From Bacteroidota bacterium (GTDB lineage Bacteria; Bacteroidota; Bacteroidia; Flavobacteriales; Crocinitomicaceae): a stretch of 9,326 nt of DNA. Where the stretch lies: positions 1 through 9,326 of the forward strand of contig JAKQEZ010000097.1 of NCBI GenBank assembly GCA_029558435.1, written 5' to 3'. The position numbers and the translations under genes were made by a program. Below the pieces are notes generated by a model, which ran no database searches, had not been told where the DNA came from, and was given only the letters and a program-made list of their open reading frames with translations. This document shows, in pieces, positions 1 through 6,791 of this stretch (positions within the stretch are counted from its first letter, which is position 1; each line of letters begins with the position of its first letter).

Positions 1-217
1 ACTTTATATAAAGCACTCGAAAAGACAAATTGTGACAACGAGAAAAGAACAACGAACCGCTAATTGTGTAGACGGCCTGTGAGCGGTAAAGCCCACCGGT
101 GCGTCCTTCGGCAGAAGCTCAGGAATCTCCTATCCTACCGGCCACCCGCAACCAGGCAACTTTGTTATGCCCGGTGCCGGAGTTAAAAGCATGCCGGTTG
201 CCATAGCCGTAAATTGA
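1..217. other. GC-rich noncoding fragment at left edge, origin unknown
   Basis: No complete gene can be supported here. A plus-strand frame open from the window edge stops at TAA 61-63 (20 codons) and could be the tail of a gene lying to the left. From 83 to 217 a second frame gives about 44 codons with well-mixed third positions and ends in TGA. It has an in-frame TGA at 80-82 and no start, so it reads as a decayed coding fragment or a structured RNA. Composition is clearly richer in GC than the DNA that follows. A GGCAAC/GTTGCC inverted repeat (155-160 and 197-202) lies inside. The 3' end of an insertion sequence is possible, but nothing diagnostic is visible. Confidence 0.3.
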
Positions 218-223
218 GAATGA

Positions 224-244
224 AATGCATTTTTTTTATGCATT
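224..244. repeat. Perfect 7-bp hairpin with T7 loop
   Basis: AATGCAT (224-230) and ATGCATT (238-244) are perfect inverted repeats around seven T residues. The T run is in the loop and not after the stem, so this is not a normal intrinsic terminator on the plus strand. It sits just after the stop of the GC-rich fragment and may mark its end. The rest of 245-350 is AT-rich, with no gene that I can support. Confidence 0.35.
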
Positions 245-358
245 ATTGCTGATATGTAAATTTCTTTTGTAATTTTAAGGGGTAATTTGCTCCCTGAGTT
301 ATAGATAGGGATATTGGAGATGGTAGCGGGAACGGGTGATTTTAAGTGAGTATAAATG

Positions 359-410
359 CTTGTAAATAATTAAATGACTAGTTTGTTGTGTGTATTTACA
401 AGTTGTACGC
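359..410 (+). repeat. Left boundary of cassette 1, degenerate attC-like site
   Basis: A perfect 10-bp inverted repeat, CTTGTAAATA (359-368) and TATTTACAAG (393-402), surrounds a 24-nt loop. Its right arm ends at the 9-mer GTTGTACGC (402-410). That 9-mer recurs as its reverse complement GCGTACAAC at 3576-3584, beyond the restriction-modification gene, so it is read as the start (R'-like core) of cassette 1. The left arm lacks the AAC-ending R''-like core seen in the sites at 6649 and 8091, so the site is degenerate, or could be an attI-like entry point. The 9-mer match is seen directly. The function is inferred. Confidence 0.4.
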
Positions 411-607
411 AAGCCGAAAAAACGACACAGCAGTAACATGATTTCAGATTTGAAAAAGAAAAAAATGGAAAATGCCAACCCACAAAAGCAAGAGTTTGGC
501 AGCCCATCCCTGCAATCATCCCTTCGCTGCCAAACACATGCTTTTTTTGCCAACGCACCCGCTTCGTTGATAAGAAAGTGGTAAATTGTGAGACTTTATA
601 AATTGAT
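411..607 (+). other. Leader of cassette 1, no gene
   Basis: This stretch separates the cassette boundary from the restriction-modification gene. It is A-rich up to about 470, then becomes a pyrimidine- and C-rich tract containing AGCCCATCCC (501-510), TCCCTTCGCT (519-528) and GCCAACGCACCC (549-560). These words recur in other cassette flanks of the window. The track just before the ATG (TAAATTG near 582 and TATAAATTG near 597) only weakly resembles the TAnnTTTG promoter box. No Shine-Dalgarno sequence is visible, which is normal for Bacteroidota. Confidence 0.4.
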
Positions 608-3403
608 ATGATTACAAAAGAAGAAGCATATAAAAAAATACAGGAATTAGTTACCCGATTTGGAGAACAAATAGACTCATACAAACAAGTTGATTATAAT
701 GAAACTTTAACAAGACGAGATTTTATTGACCCGTTTTTTAAAGCATTAGGTTGGGACGTTGACAATTCACAGGGATACGCTGAAGCATACAGAGAAGTAA
801 TTCACGAGGATAGAGTGAAAGTCGGGAAAGCAACAAAAGCTCCTGATTATTCATTCAGACTTCCTGGAGGAAAAAGATTATTCTTTGTGGAAGCAAAAAA
901 ACCAAGTGTAACAATAAAAGATGATATTTCTGTTGCATATCAAATCAGACGTTATGGTTGGAGTGCAAAACTTCCGATTAGTATAATTACCGACTTTGAA
1001 GAATTTGCAGTTTATGATTGTACAAAAAAACCTAATCCGACTGATAAAACAGGCGTTGCTCGAATTAAATACATAAACTTTACAGATTACCTGACTGAGT
1101 TTGAATATTTATGGGATACATTTTCAAAGGAACGGGTTCTAAAAGGCAGTTTTGATAAGTATATTCAGAGCGACACCGTTAAGAAAGGTACAGCAACTGT
1201 TGATAAAGAATTTCTTTCATCATTGGATAATTGGAGAACATACCTTGCAACTACAATTAGCTTGAGAAACAAAGAACTTGATGAAGATGAAATTAACTAT
1301 GCAGTTCAACTCACAATTGACCGATTAATATTTTTAAGAATAGCTGAGGATAGAGGCGTTGAGCAATATGGACAGCTAAAAAATTCCGTAAACCAAAAGG
1401 GAGAATCCTATCAGAACTTATTTTATAATTTCAAAAAAGCGGACGAAAAGTATAACTCTGGATTATTTGATTTTTCAAAAGATGTAATTTCAGAAAAATT
1501 ACAAATTGACAACAAGGTTATAAAAACCATTGTCAATGAAATGTATTACCCAGAAAGCCCTTATGAATTTTCAGTAATTTCAGTAGAAATTCTTGGAAGT
1601 GCATACGAACAATTTCTTGGGAAGGTAATTCGAGTAACACCTGCCCATCATGCTAAAATAGAGGAGAAACCCGAAGTTCGGAAAGCAGGTGGGGTTTATT
1701 ACACTCCGCAATATGTTGTGGATTACATTGTAAAAAATACCATTGGTAATCTGATAGAAGGAAAAACCCCAAAACAAATAGAAAAAATTAAAATTGCTGA
1801 CCCTGCCTGCGGCAGTGGCAGTTTTTTAATTGGTGCTTATCAGTATTTACTGGATTATCATAAAAACTACTATACAGAAAACGGAACAAAAACAGGTAAA
1901 AAGGATAGTCCAACTACACCGGAAGGAAATTTAACATCAGCCGAGAAAAAGAAAATTTTGCTTAATAACATTTACGGTGTTGATATTGATGTTAATGCAG
2001 TTGAAGTAACAAAATTGAGCCTTTTGCTCAAATGTATGGAGGGTGAGACCGAAACAACTATTGCTCAGCAACAAAAACTTTGGCACGAACGAATATTGCC
2101 AACACTTGATGATAATATAAAAAGCGGAAATAGTCTTGTTGAAAATGCATATTTGCTAAATGAAATTGATTTTGGAGTTGACTTTAGAAAAGTAAAACCA
2201 TTCGATTGGGAAGCAAAATTTCCTGATATTTTTCAAAACGGTGGTTTTGATATAATTATAGGTAATCCTCCATATAGTGCAAAGCAATCAACGGATAATA
2301 AATATTTAACACCATTTTATAAGACAGTTGAATATAAATGCGATTTATATGCATTTTTTGTTGAGCGTGCATATCAATTAATAAAGAAAAACGGGTCACT
2401 TGGTTTTATTATACCTGTTAGTTGGATGACTAATATTTATTTTAGAAAATTACGCGAGTTTCTGCTTAATACTAAATCTCTAAAAAGAATAAATTTAATT
2501 GACGGTTTAGTTTTCGAATCGGCAAATATAGATACTGGAATTCTTTTACTCAATAAAGAAGGTGTTAAAGATAAACAATTGGAATGGGTACACTCTAAGG
2601 CAGGTGATTTAGAAGCTGAAATTATTTTACGGGATTATTCACAGTTCAAAATAGACGATGGTTATTCAATAAGTTCAGTCGCTGATGATAGGTGGTATAC
2701 AATTAAAGAAAAAATAGACAACCAATCAATTGAATTAGGAAAAATCTCCAAGATTTCATTAGGAATGAAGCTTCGTTCAAATGATGAATTTATTGTTAGT
2801 GAGCAAGATAAAAATAATCCCGATTGTATTGTATTCGGTAAAGATGTTTCAAAATATAGCACAATTAATCCTGTTAGGTTTTTTAATTTTTCAAAAGCAG
2901 TTATTGTTGGTGGTACTAAAAATCCAAAAATTCAACAGGCTAAAACAAAGATATTTATCCAAGCAATTAGAAATCTTAGCTTAAATGAAAGAATAGTAGC
3001 GACATTGGACAACAATGGTTATTATTTTATTGGAACTGTTAATTCTGTGATTTTAAATTCCGATGATTATGATTATAGATTTATTTTAGGTTTATTGAAT
3101 TCTGAATTTCATAATCTATATTTTAAAAAGCGATTTACAACAATTTCATTAACAGCCTCATTTTTAGGTGTTCTTCCAATTTGTTTATTGAAAACTGAAA
3201 AGCAAAAAAAACTTGAGAATGAAATAATTAAACTTGTTGATATGCAATTCGAGTTAAATGCCGAATTAGGAAAATGTAAATTGCCTGATAAAATAGAGAA
3301 TCTTAAGTTTAGAATAAAGCATAATGATAACATGATTAATATTCGTGTTTATGATATTTTTGGATTATCAAAGGATGAAATTGAAATAATGAAAGAATTA
3401 TGA
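608..3403 (+). CDS. Type IIG restriction-modification enzyme, Eco57I-like
   Basis: This 931-residue protein fuses endonuclease, adenine-N6 methyltransferase and target recognition in one chain, the layout of type IIG enzymes. Residues 1-170 look like a PD-(D/E)xK nuclease: P79-D80, E95-A-K97, then Q112xxxY116 as in HsdR-type nucleases. A helical linker spans roughly 200-350. The methyltransferase has motif X (GGVYYTPQ, 361-368), SAM-binding motif I (DPACGSGSFL, 398-407), motif II (YGVDID, 456-461) and catalytic motif IV NPPY (553-556). About 700-931 is the target recognition region, ending in a short helical tail like that of intact family members. All key residues are present, so it should be active. 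Recognition sequence cannot be predicted. It is the only complete gene of cassette 1. ATG 608 directly precedes the conserved N-terminus. Confidence 0.92.
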   Translation: MITKEEAYKKIQELVTRFGEQIDSYKQVDYNETLTRRDFIDPFFKALGWDVDNSQGYAEAYREVIHEDRVKVGKATKAPDYSFRLPGGKRLFFVEAKKPSVTIKDDISVAYQIRRYGWSAKLPISIITDFEEFAVYDCTKKPNPTDKTGVARIKYINFTDYLTEFEYLWDTFSKERVLKGSFDKYIQSDTVKKGTATVDKEFLSSLDNWRTYLATTISLRNKELDEDEINYAVQLTIDRLIFLRIAEDRGVEQYGQLKNSVNQKGESYQNLFYNFKKADEKYNSGLFDFSKDVISEKLQIDNKVIKTIVNEMYYPESPYEFSVISVEILGSAYEQFLGKVIRVTPAHHAKIEEKPEVRKAGGVYYTPQYVVDYIVKNTIGNLIEGKTPKQIEKIKIADPACGSGSFLIGAYQYLLDYHKNYYTENGTKTGKKDSPTTPEGNLTSAEKKKILLNNIYGVDIDVNAVEVTKLSLLLKCMEGETETTIAQQQKLWHERILPTLDDNIKSGNSLVENAYLLNEIDFGVDFRKVKPFDWEAKFPDIFQNGGFDIIIGNPPYSAKQSTDNKYLTPFYKTVEYKCDLYAFFVERAYQLIKKNGSLGFIIPVSWMTNIYFRKLREFLLNTKSLKRINLIDGLVFESANIDTGILLLNKEGVKDKQLEWVHSKAGDLEAEIILRDYSQFKIDDGYSISSVADDRWYTIKEKIDNQSIELGKISKISLGMKLRSNDEFIVSEQDKNNPDCIVFGKDVSKYSTINPVRFFNFSKAVIVGGTKNPKIQQAKTKIFIQAIRNLSLNERIVATLDNNGYYFIGTVNSVILNSDDYDYRFILGLLNSEFHNLYFKKRFTTISLTASFLGVLPICLLKTEKQKKLENEIIKLVDMQFELNAELGKCKLPDKIENLKFRIKHNDNMINIRVYDIFGLSKDEIEIMKEL

Positions 3404-3575
3404 TTTTCCAAACGCACACCGTCCCTTCGCTCTCAGGCACATTTGGCATTCCCGCAGGGCTTACCCTCAATCCAAAAATGCCAAAAGAGCCTTCAAGCCC
3501 ATCCCGCTCCAACGCTCGGATTGAGAGACAGTGCCTTAAAAATGAGAAAAATAGATTAGACAACAATAACGGCCA
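3404..3575 (+). repeat. C-rich noncoding tail of cassette 1
   Basis: Between the restriction-modification stop codon and the attC-like remnant lies C- and A-rich sequence without a credible gene. It shares TCCCTTCGCT (3422-3431), AGCCCATCCC (3496-3505) and an AATGCCAA...AAGAG pattern with the cassette leader at 471-528, although the order of the words is shuffled. This suggests both flanks carry members of one repeat family. TTAGACAACAA at 3556-3566 also occurs inside the neighbouring IS end (3615-3625). Confidence 0.4.
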
Positions 3576-3601
3576 GCGTACAACACATGGTATAGTATAA
3601 T
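3567..3601 (+). repeat. Broken attC-like site, 5' half only
   Basis: TAACGGCCAGCGTACAAC (3567-3584) contains GCGTACAAC (3576-3584), the exact reverse complement of the 9-mer opening this cassette at 402-410. It resembles the start of the intact site at 6649 (TAACGCCAGTGCACAAC): both read TAACG, CCAG, then a variable pair and CAAC. The next bases, ACATGGTATAG, would be the left stem arm. The matching right arm and next GTT core are absent because an IS remnant begins at 3602 and the DNA beyond it is the middle of another gene. The missing half was therefore probably lost in an IS-associated deletion. Confidence 0.6.
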
Positions 3602-3719
3602 TACCCCCAAAATTTAGACAACAAGTATCGTTTGAAAAATCACTAAACTTGTTGTTATGAAAAAGCGAAAACATCACACATCGGGTTTTAAGACAAAAGT
3701 TGTCTAAAGAAGGGGAGTA
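3602..3719 (+). mobile_element. Miniature IS3-family remnant
   Basis: The ends are imperfect inverted repeats: TACCCCC...TTTAGACAAC on the left and the reverse complement of GTTGTCTAAAG...GGGGAGTA on the right, with 16 of 21 positions matching. Inside, an ATG at 3657 opens MKKRKHHTSGFKTKVV before TAA at 3705-3707. This matches the usual start of IS3-family OrfA transposases, so both IS ends remain but nearly all the interior is gone. No convincing target-site duplication flanks it, which agrees with deletion of neighbouring DNA on the right side. It cannot move unless a related transposase acts in trans. Confidence 0.75.
3657..3707 (+). pseudogene. IS3-family transposase OrfA, N-terminal 16 codons
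   Basis: Sixteen codons of an IS3-type OrfA survive, reading MKKRKHHTSGFKTKVV. The stop codon lies within the right terminal repeat, so the fragment results from joining the 5' end of orfA to the right end of the element. The helix-turn-helix and all of OrfB are missing. The recognition comes from memory of the family's N-terminus. Confidence 0.65.
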
Positions 3720-4739
3720 TTTAATTATGACCTATATCTATTGTTTCTTATTAAAACTAAAGAACTAGTTAAATGTAACGGAACTTATTCTTGGATTATT
3801 CCTAATAAATTTCTCATTGCGGACTATGCCAAAAAAACCAAAAATTCGCTTATTAAAGATGCTGGCCTTCTTTATTCGATTAATGTTTCCTTATTTAATG
3901 TGTTTGAGGGAATAAATGTTTATCCAATTATAATTTTTGGTAATAAAAAGTATAAAGATAGTTTCAATTCATTTTTACTTGAAAAGTATAGTGATTTATC
4001 AAAAAGAAGATTTATAAAGCCAAAAGAATTAAAAAAACACAGTTTATTTAAAGAATTAAACATTCGGGTTAGTTCAGGCGCAACTGGTTTTCAAGCTGAG
4101 CAACTTAAAAAGTCAGTTTTTAACTTTTATTTTAATGGATGTATTCCATTTATTGTAAGTGGCAATGTTGATAGGTATAAATGGTCAAATAAATTAGTCA
4201 GGTATATGGGAGATTCATATTCAACAGCTTATGTTAATAACAATGATGAATCAATTGCCAAATCAAAATGGAATTTCTGGTCTAATCCTAAGATTATTAT
4301 TGCAGGTATGACAAAAGTTATTGAAGCTGTGTATGTAGAAGAACCATTAGGTTTAGGTGTTGGGATTTACGGTATTTATGATTTTGGTGATTTTGACCCT
4401 TGGTGTTTAACTGCAATTTTAAACAGCAAGTATTTATCTCATTACTTTTTAATTAAGTTTAAAGACAAACACCTAGCTGGTGGATATTTAGCAATTAATA
4501 AGTCAACTATTGAGAATTTCCCAATAACTAAAATAAACCCTCTCACTCAATCAGTCATATCAAATATTTCAAAAAAGATACATCAATTAACTGCGTTGGA
4601 TAAGGATACAACTACCCTTGAGCAGCAAATCGACAACCTCGTTTACCGCCTCTACAATATAACCTACGATGAGGTAAAGGTTATTGACTCCGAGTTTGGG
4701 CTAAGCAGGGAGGAGTATGAGGGGATAGTTTTGGAGTAA
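3720..4739 (+). pseudogene. Type IIG restriction-modification enzyme, C-terminal fragment
   Basis: The frame enters straight from the IS end as F-N-Y-D-L-Y and continues for about 339 codons; TTG 3741 is the first possible start inside it. DLYLLF and IIPNKFL align with CDLYAFF (578-584) and GFIIPVSW (599-606) of the intact enzyme at 608-3403, just past its NPPY motif. The fragment therefore lacks the equivalent of roughly the first 575 residues: nuclease, SAM-binding motif I and catalytic NPPY. What remains is the end of the methyltransferase and the target recognition region, closing in a helical tail (QQIDNLVYRLY). It differs strongly in sequence from the intact enzyme's C-terminus, so it once read another site. 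It cannot methylate or cut alone. Confidence 0.85.
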
Positions 4740-4745
4740 ACCTTA

Positions 4746-4967
4746 CTATCTGCCCAAACTTTTTAGAGATTTCTCAAGGTCTTTAAATGCCTTGTTAACA
4801 TCATTAATTGCCTTTTTGCAAGTACCATTTTTGTCTTCAACCCGTATTACCTGCCCACAGGTGCAAGTAATTTTAACTTCGTCAGCCGCTTGCTTAAATG
4901 TTGCTTTTAACTTGCGGTTGCAACTATGGCAATCAATTTCAATGGTTTGTTTTCCAATGTCAATCAT
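4746..4967 (-). CDS. Small zinc-ribbon-like protein, last gene of TA operon
   Basis: This is a 73-residue protein with two cysteine pairs, C13-x2-C16 and C35-x-C37, consistent with a small zinc ribbon. A lysine-rich helical tail (about residues 51-73) follows. The ATG at 4967 is preferred because it lies four bases after the stop of the DUF2188 gene. A longer start at 5012 would overlap that gene by 41 bases and add a non-conserved-looking leader. It is co-oriented with the three genes upstream and ends six bases from the stop of the opposing restriction-modification fragment. I do not recognise a specific family. Nucleic-acid or protein binding is possible. Confidence 0.65.
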   Translation of the reverse strand: MIDIGKQTIEIDCHSCNRKLKATFKQAADEVKITCTCGQVIRVEDKNGTCKKAINDVNKAFKDLEKSLKSLGR

Positions 4968-4971
4968 AGCC

Positions 4972-5208
4972 TTAGTGTTTAGTATCTCTTGGTGGGCAGG
5001 GGTCGTTTCCAAAGCTGTTCTTGTTCTGGATTTTCCCGTCCTTCTTGAGAATGGTTAGTTCCGATTGCTGGTTCTTTGCAATGCTTGTTCCAATTTTTAG
5101 GGCTTCGACTTTAGTTTCGGTTTTTACCGTTAGTTTCTTGTTGCCTTCGCCCCTAACGCCCCACCCTTCTTTGGTTGGTACAACGTACTGGTTTTTTCCT
5201 TTTGCCAT
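4972..5208 (-). CDS. DUF2188 family protein
   Basis: This 78-residue protein has the hallmarks of DUF2188: VVPTKEGWGVRGEG (9-22), AKNQQSEL (44-51) and a C-terminal KDGKI...SFGNDPCPP segment (56-73). The family is widespread in bacteria and has no established biochemical role. The gene starts six bases after the toxin stop and ends four bases before the zinc-ribbon ATG, so it is almost certainly co-transcribed with the antitoxin and toxin. Its presence in a toxin-antitoxin operon may be accessory cargo or a third component. The sequence does not decide this. Confidence 0.8.
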   Translation of the reverse strand: MAKGKNQYVVPTKEGWGVRGEGNKKLTVKTETKVEALKIGTSIAKNQQSELTILKKDGKIQNKNSFGNDPCPPRDTKH

Positions 5209-5214
5209 TTTTCG

Positions 5215-5559
5215 CTATTTAAAGTTGTTTAAAATTCGTTGTCTATCTTCGTTCTCCTTATCGTTCTTATGGTACAGTTCAATAAAAACTATTCGTTGGT
5301 CGGCAGGAAAGTAGGCGTAAACCAATCTCAAACCCGAGTTTACCCCACGCCCTTTAAGGGCTTTACAGGCTATCTTTTTTACCTTAATAACACACGTTTC
5401 AATGCCTAGATTGTCAATCCTAAAGCTAAATGGAGGGCGTTCATTAGGCATAACCTCTAGTACCTGTTTAACAACTTTAATATCGTCGTTAAGGGTTCTA
5501 TACTTTTTCAGAAGGCCTTTTAAGTCCTTTTTGTATTCTTCTAGTTCGTCAAATTTCAT
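5215..5559 (-). CDS. RelE-like toxin (PanT type)
   Basis: This 114-residue protein looks like a RelE/ParE-superfamily ribonuclease toxin. It has an N-terminal helical hairpin (1-40), a strand region with IKVKKIACKALKGRG (58-72), the core strand SGLRLVYAYF with R78 (75-84), and IVFIELYHKNDKE with the basic tail (90-114). RelE-like toxins usually cleave mRNA on the ribosome. Which residues are catalytic here cannot be read off securely. The ATG overlaps the antitoxin stop in an ATGA, giving translational coupling with the antitoxin made first. Pairing with a Panacea-domain antitoxin supports the toxin call, since RelE-like proteins are among the known partners of that domain. Confidence 0.78.
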   Translation of the reverse strand: MKFDELEEYKKDLKGLLKKYRTLNDDIKVVKQVLEVMPNERPPFSFRIDNLGIETCVIKVKKIACKALKGRGVNSGLRLVYAYFPADQRIVFIELYHKNDKENEDRQRILNNFK

Positions 5560-6359
5560 TGCTCTTCAATTTCTTCACCATAGTTTCTTACAGAGAATGG
5601 TGCGTCCCTATAAAAAGCCAGTTCGTAATTTATTTCATCACCCTCTTTTGAGGCCAACCACGGCATATCTTTATGAGAATAATTACTGATAGCGGAGGCA
5701 GACCAATCGCTCATTTGCTCAATAACCCTGTCAATAACCTCTTTTTCACTTGCTTTAAGTTCAGTTAAGTTGGCTTTTGTTAGGGGTAAATAGCGAGTTT
5801 GCTGTAAACCGTAGTAATCCGTTTTAAAACGTTGAATTTGCCCAGTGTCAATCATTTGATTAATAATGGTATCTAACTTTTGGGGCACAGGGCCATAGGG
5901 CAATTTACGATATTTAGCCCCAGTTAAGTGCTCCTCATAAAGTTCGTAGTAGTTAAAATCAGCGAAGTAAAGCAATTTATAAAGCACTGTTTCACCCACA
6001 TTGGGTTTACCAGCGCATTTCTCTAGAATATAAAGAAGTACGTTTTTGAATTTGTTAATCTGTAATTTAGGTACAGAAATTCGTTCTTCGGCACTTTGTT
6101 TTTTGCCTTGGGGTTTAAGTTCAGTTGAATCGGAAGCGGCAAAATCTTTAGACATAAATTCATCCAAAGAGAAGCCCAAAACAATTGAAAGCCTTTGAAG
6201 TTCAAGAATATCAACGCCCCTGTTGCCCAGCTCAATTTGCGCTAGTGAAGGTCGAGAAATCTTTAGCCTTTTGGCTAAATCGGCCTGTGAAAGACCTTTA
6301 AGTTTACGTAACTCTGTGATTCTCTGACCAATTTCTTTTTGCGATAGTTTAAAGCTCAT
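5556..6359 (-). CDS. Xre-HTH plus Panacea (DUF4065/SocA-like) antitoxin
   Basis: The 267-residue protein has an N-terminal Xre-type helix-turn-helix (about 7-63, with GLSQADLAKRLKISRPSLAQIE) and, from about 101, a Panacea/DUF4065 domain. The latter shows KLLYFAD (128-134), YGPVP (155-159) and SHKDMPW (228-234). The family neutralises diverse toxins, and the HTH probably lets it repress its own operon. ATG 6359 is preferred. The promoter box at 6397-6404 puts transcription start near 6391, so the ATG at 6407 lies upstream of the transcript and the one at 6386 would leave only about five bases of leader. An in-frame (ACT)5 repeat separates 6386 from 6359. It is the first gene of a four-gene minus-strand operon. 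Confidence 0.85.
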   Translation of the reverse strand: MSFKLSQKEIGQRITELRKLKGLSQADLAKRLKISRPSLAQIELGNRGVDILELQRLSIVLGFSLDEFMSKDFAASDSTELKPQGKKQSAEERISVPKLQINKFKNVLLYILEKCAGKPNVGETVLYKLLYFADFNYYELYEEHLTGAKYRKLPYGPVPQKLDTIINQMIDTGQIQRFKTDYYGLQQTRYLPLTKANLTELKASEKEVIDRVIEQMSDWSASAISNYSHKDMPWLASKEGDEINYELAFYRDAPFSVRNYGEEIEEQ

Positions 6360-6376
6360 AGTAGTAGTAGTAGTAG
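6360..6376 (-). repeat. Trinucleotide microsatellite (ACT)5 before the antitoxin start
   Basis: Five AGT units on the plus strand read as ACT repeats just upstream of the preferred antitoxin ATG. If ATG 6386 is used they encode five threonines. If ATG 6359 is used they lie in the leader. Gain or loss of units would keep the frame and change leader length only. Confidence 0.6.
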
Positions 6377-6396
6377 GTTTTTCCATAATAACGCAA

Positions 6397-6427
6397 CAAA
6401 GATACAAAATGTTTCATTACAAAACAA
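6397..6427 (-). promoter_or_regulatory. Bacteroidota-type promoter of the TA operon
   Basis: On the minus strand TATCTTTG (6404-6397) fits the -7 consensus TAnnTTTG exactly. A TTG (6427-6425) lies 20 bases upstream, as expected for the -33 element. Transcription should start near 6391, about 30 bases before the preferred antitoxin ATG. The AT-rich palindromic stretch AATATATTG next to the -33 box could hold an operator for the Xre domain, but no clear dyad is proven. Confidence 0.7.
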
Positions 6428-6476
6428 TATATTGTTCATTTTTAAAACATTCAATCTTTACCTAATTGCAAGCACA

Positions 6477-6545
6477 TTGCCAAAGCCACACAAGCCAACG
6501 CACCCAAACCAAAGCTTTGCCAAAGAGCTTGCAAGCCAACGCACA
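6477..6545. repeat. Imperfect tandem repeat, unit about 40 bp
   Basis: TTGCCAAAG occurs at 6477-6485 and 6517-6525, and GCCAACGCAC at 6494-6503 and 6535-6544, so a unit of 40-41 bases is present about 1.7 times. The sequence is C- and A-rich with almost no G-rich runs. GCCAACGCACCC is identical to 549-560 in the leader of cassette 1. The stretch from 6428 to 6648 between the promoter and the attC-like site holds no gene I can support. Confidence 0.55.
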
Positions 6546-6648
6546 ATGAAAAGACAAGATAATTGCCATCCTGAAAATAAAAAACTTAAAAAGAAGATTA
6601 TTACGAAATGAAAATGGTTTACTTTTACGGAAAGACTAACGCAAGATT

Positions 6649-6791
6649 TAACGCCAGTGCACAACAAGGGGTTAATAAAATGCAGGTATTCTGCGGATTA
6701 GGAAACGTTCTCGCTTTTTCGTAGTTTCATAGCGTGGGACAATAAACCGTTTCAAACTCCTGCACTTTACCAACCCCCAGCCGTTATGGGC
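6649..6791 (+). repeat. attC-like recombination site between cassettes 2 and 3
   Basis: The site starts with TAACGCCAGTGCACAAC, where GTGCACAAC (6657-6665) is the R''-like core of cassette 2. It ends with GTTATGGGC (6783-6791), the R'-like core opening cassette 3. Between them, GGGGTT (6668-6673) pairs with AACCCC (6772-6777) and TGCAGG (6681-6686) with CCTGCA (6759-6764). That leaves a large internal loop and unequal spacers (AA against CAGCC), the architecture of folded attC sites. The span of about 135 bases is near the upper end of the attC range. The classical GTTRRRY core is only partly matched, so the site is divergent. Confidence 0.68.

Noticed and set aside
1..63. Plus-strand frame ending in TAA at 61-63 as the end of a gene
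   Set aside because: Only 20 codons are visible with no recognisable motif. Mentioned in the left-edge feature but not called as a CDS.
164..172. GTTATGCCC as a further cassette-opening core
   Set aside because: No matching GGGCATAAC was found in the window and no palindrome ends at it, so it does not meet the pairing rule.
370..684. Minus-strand frame of 104 codons
   Set aside because: It overlaps the restriction-modification start, the attC-like boundary and C-rich repeats, and has no protein-like domain pattern.
3404..3575. CRISPR-like array in the C-rich tail of cassette 1
   Set aside because: The repeated words are short, irregularly spaced and not separated by uniform spacers.
3336..3677. 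Minus-strand frame of 113 codons
   Set aside because: It runs across the end of the restriction-modification gene, the cassette junction and the IS end, so it is a chance frame.
3598..3725. Target-site duplication around the IS3 remnant
   Set aside because: The flanks are AT-rich (ATAAT left, TTTAAT right) but give no exact direct repeat adjoining both ends. Absence fits a deletion at the right end.
4792..5058. Plus-strand frame of 88 codons
   Set aside because: It is antisense to the zinc-ribbon and DUF2188 genes, both of which have better protein features.
6387..6407. Longer antitoxin start at ATG 6407
   Set aside because: This ATG abuts the -7 box on its upstream side and would not be in the transcript.
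6608..6724. 38-codon plus-strand frame reading through the attC-like site
   Set aside because: It spans the core and left stem of the recombination site, has no recognisable motif, and the overlap with the site explains the sequence better.
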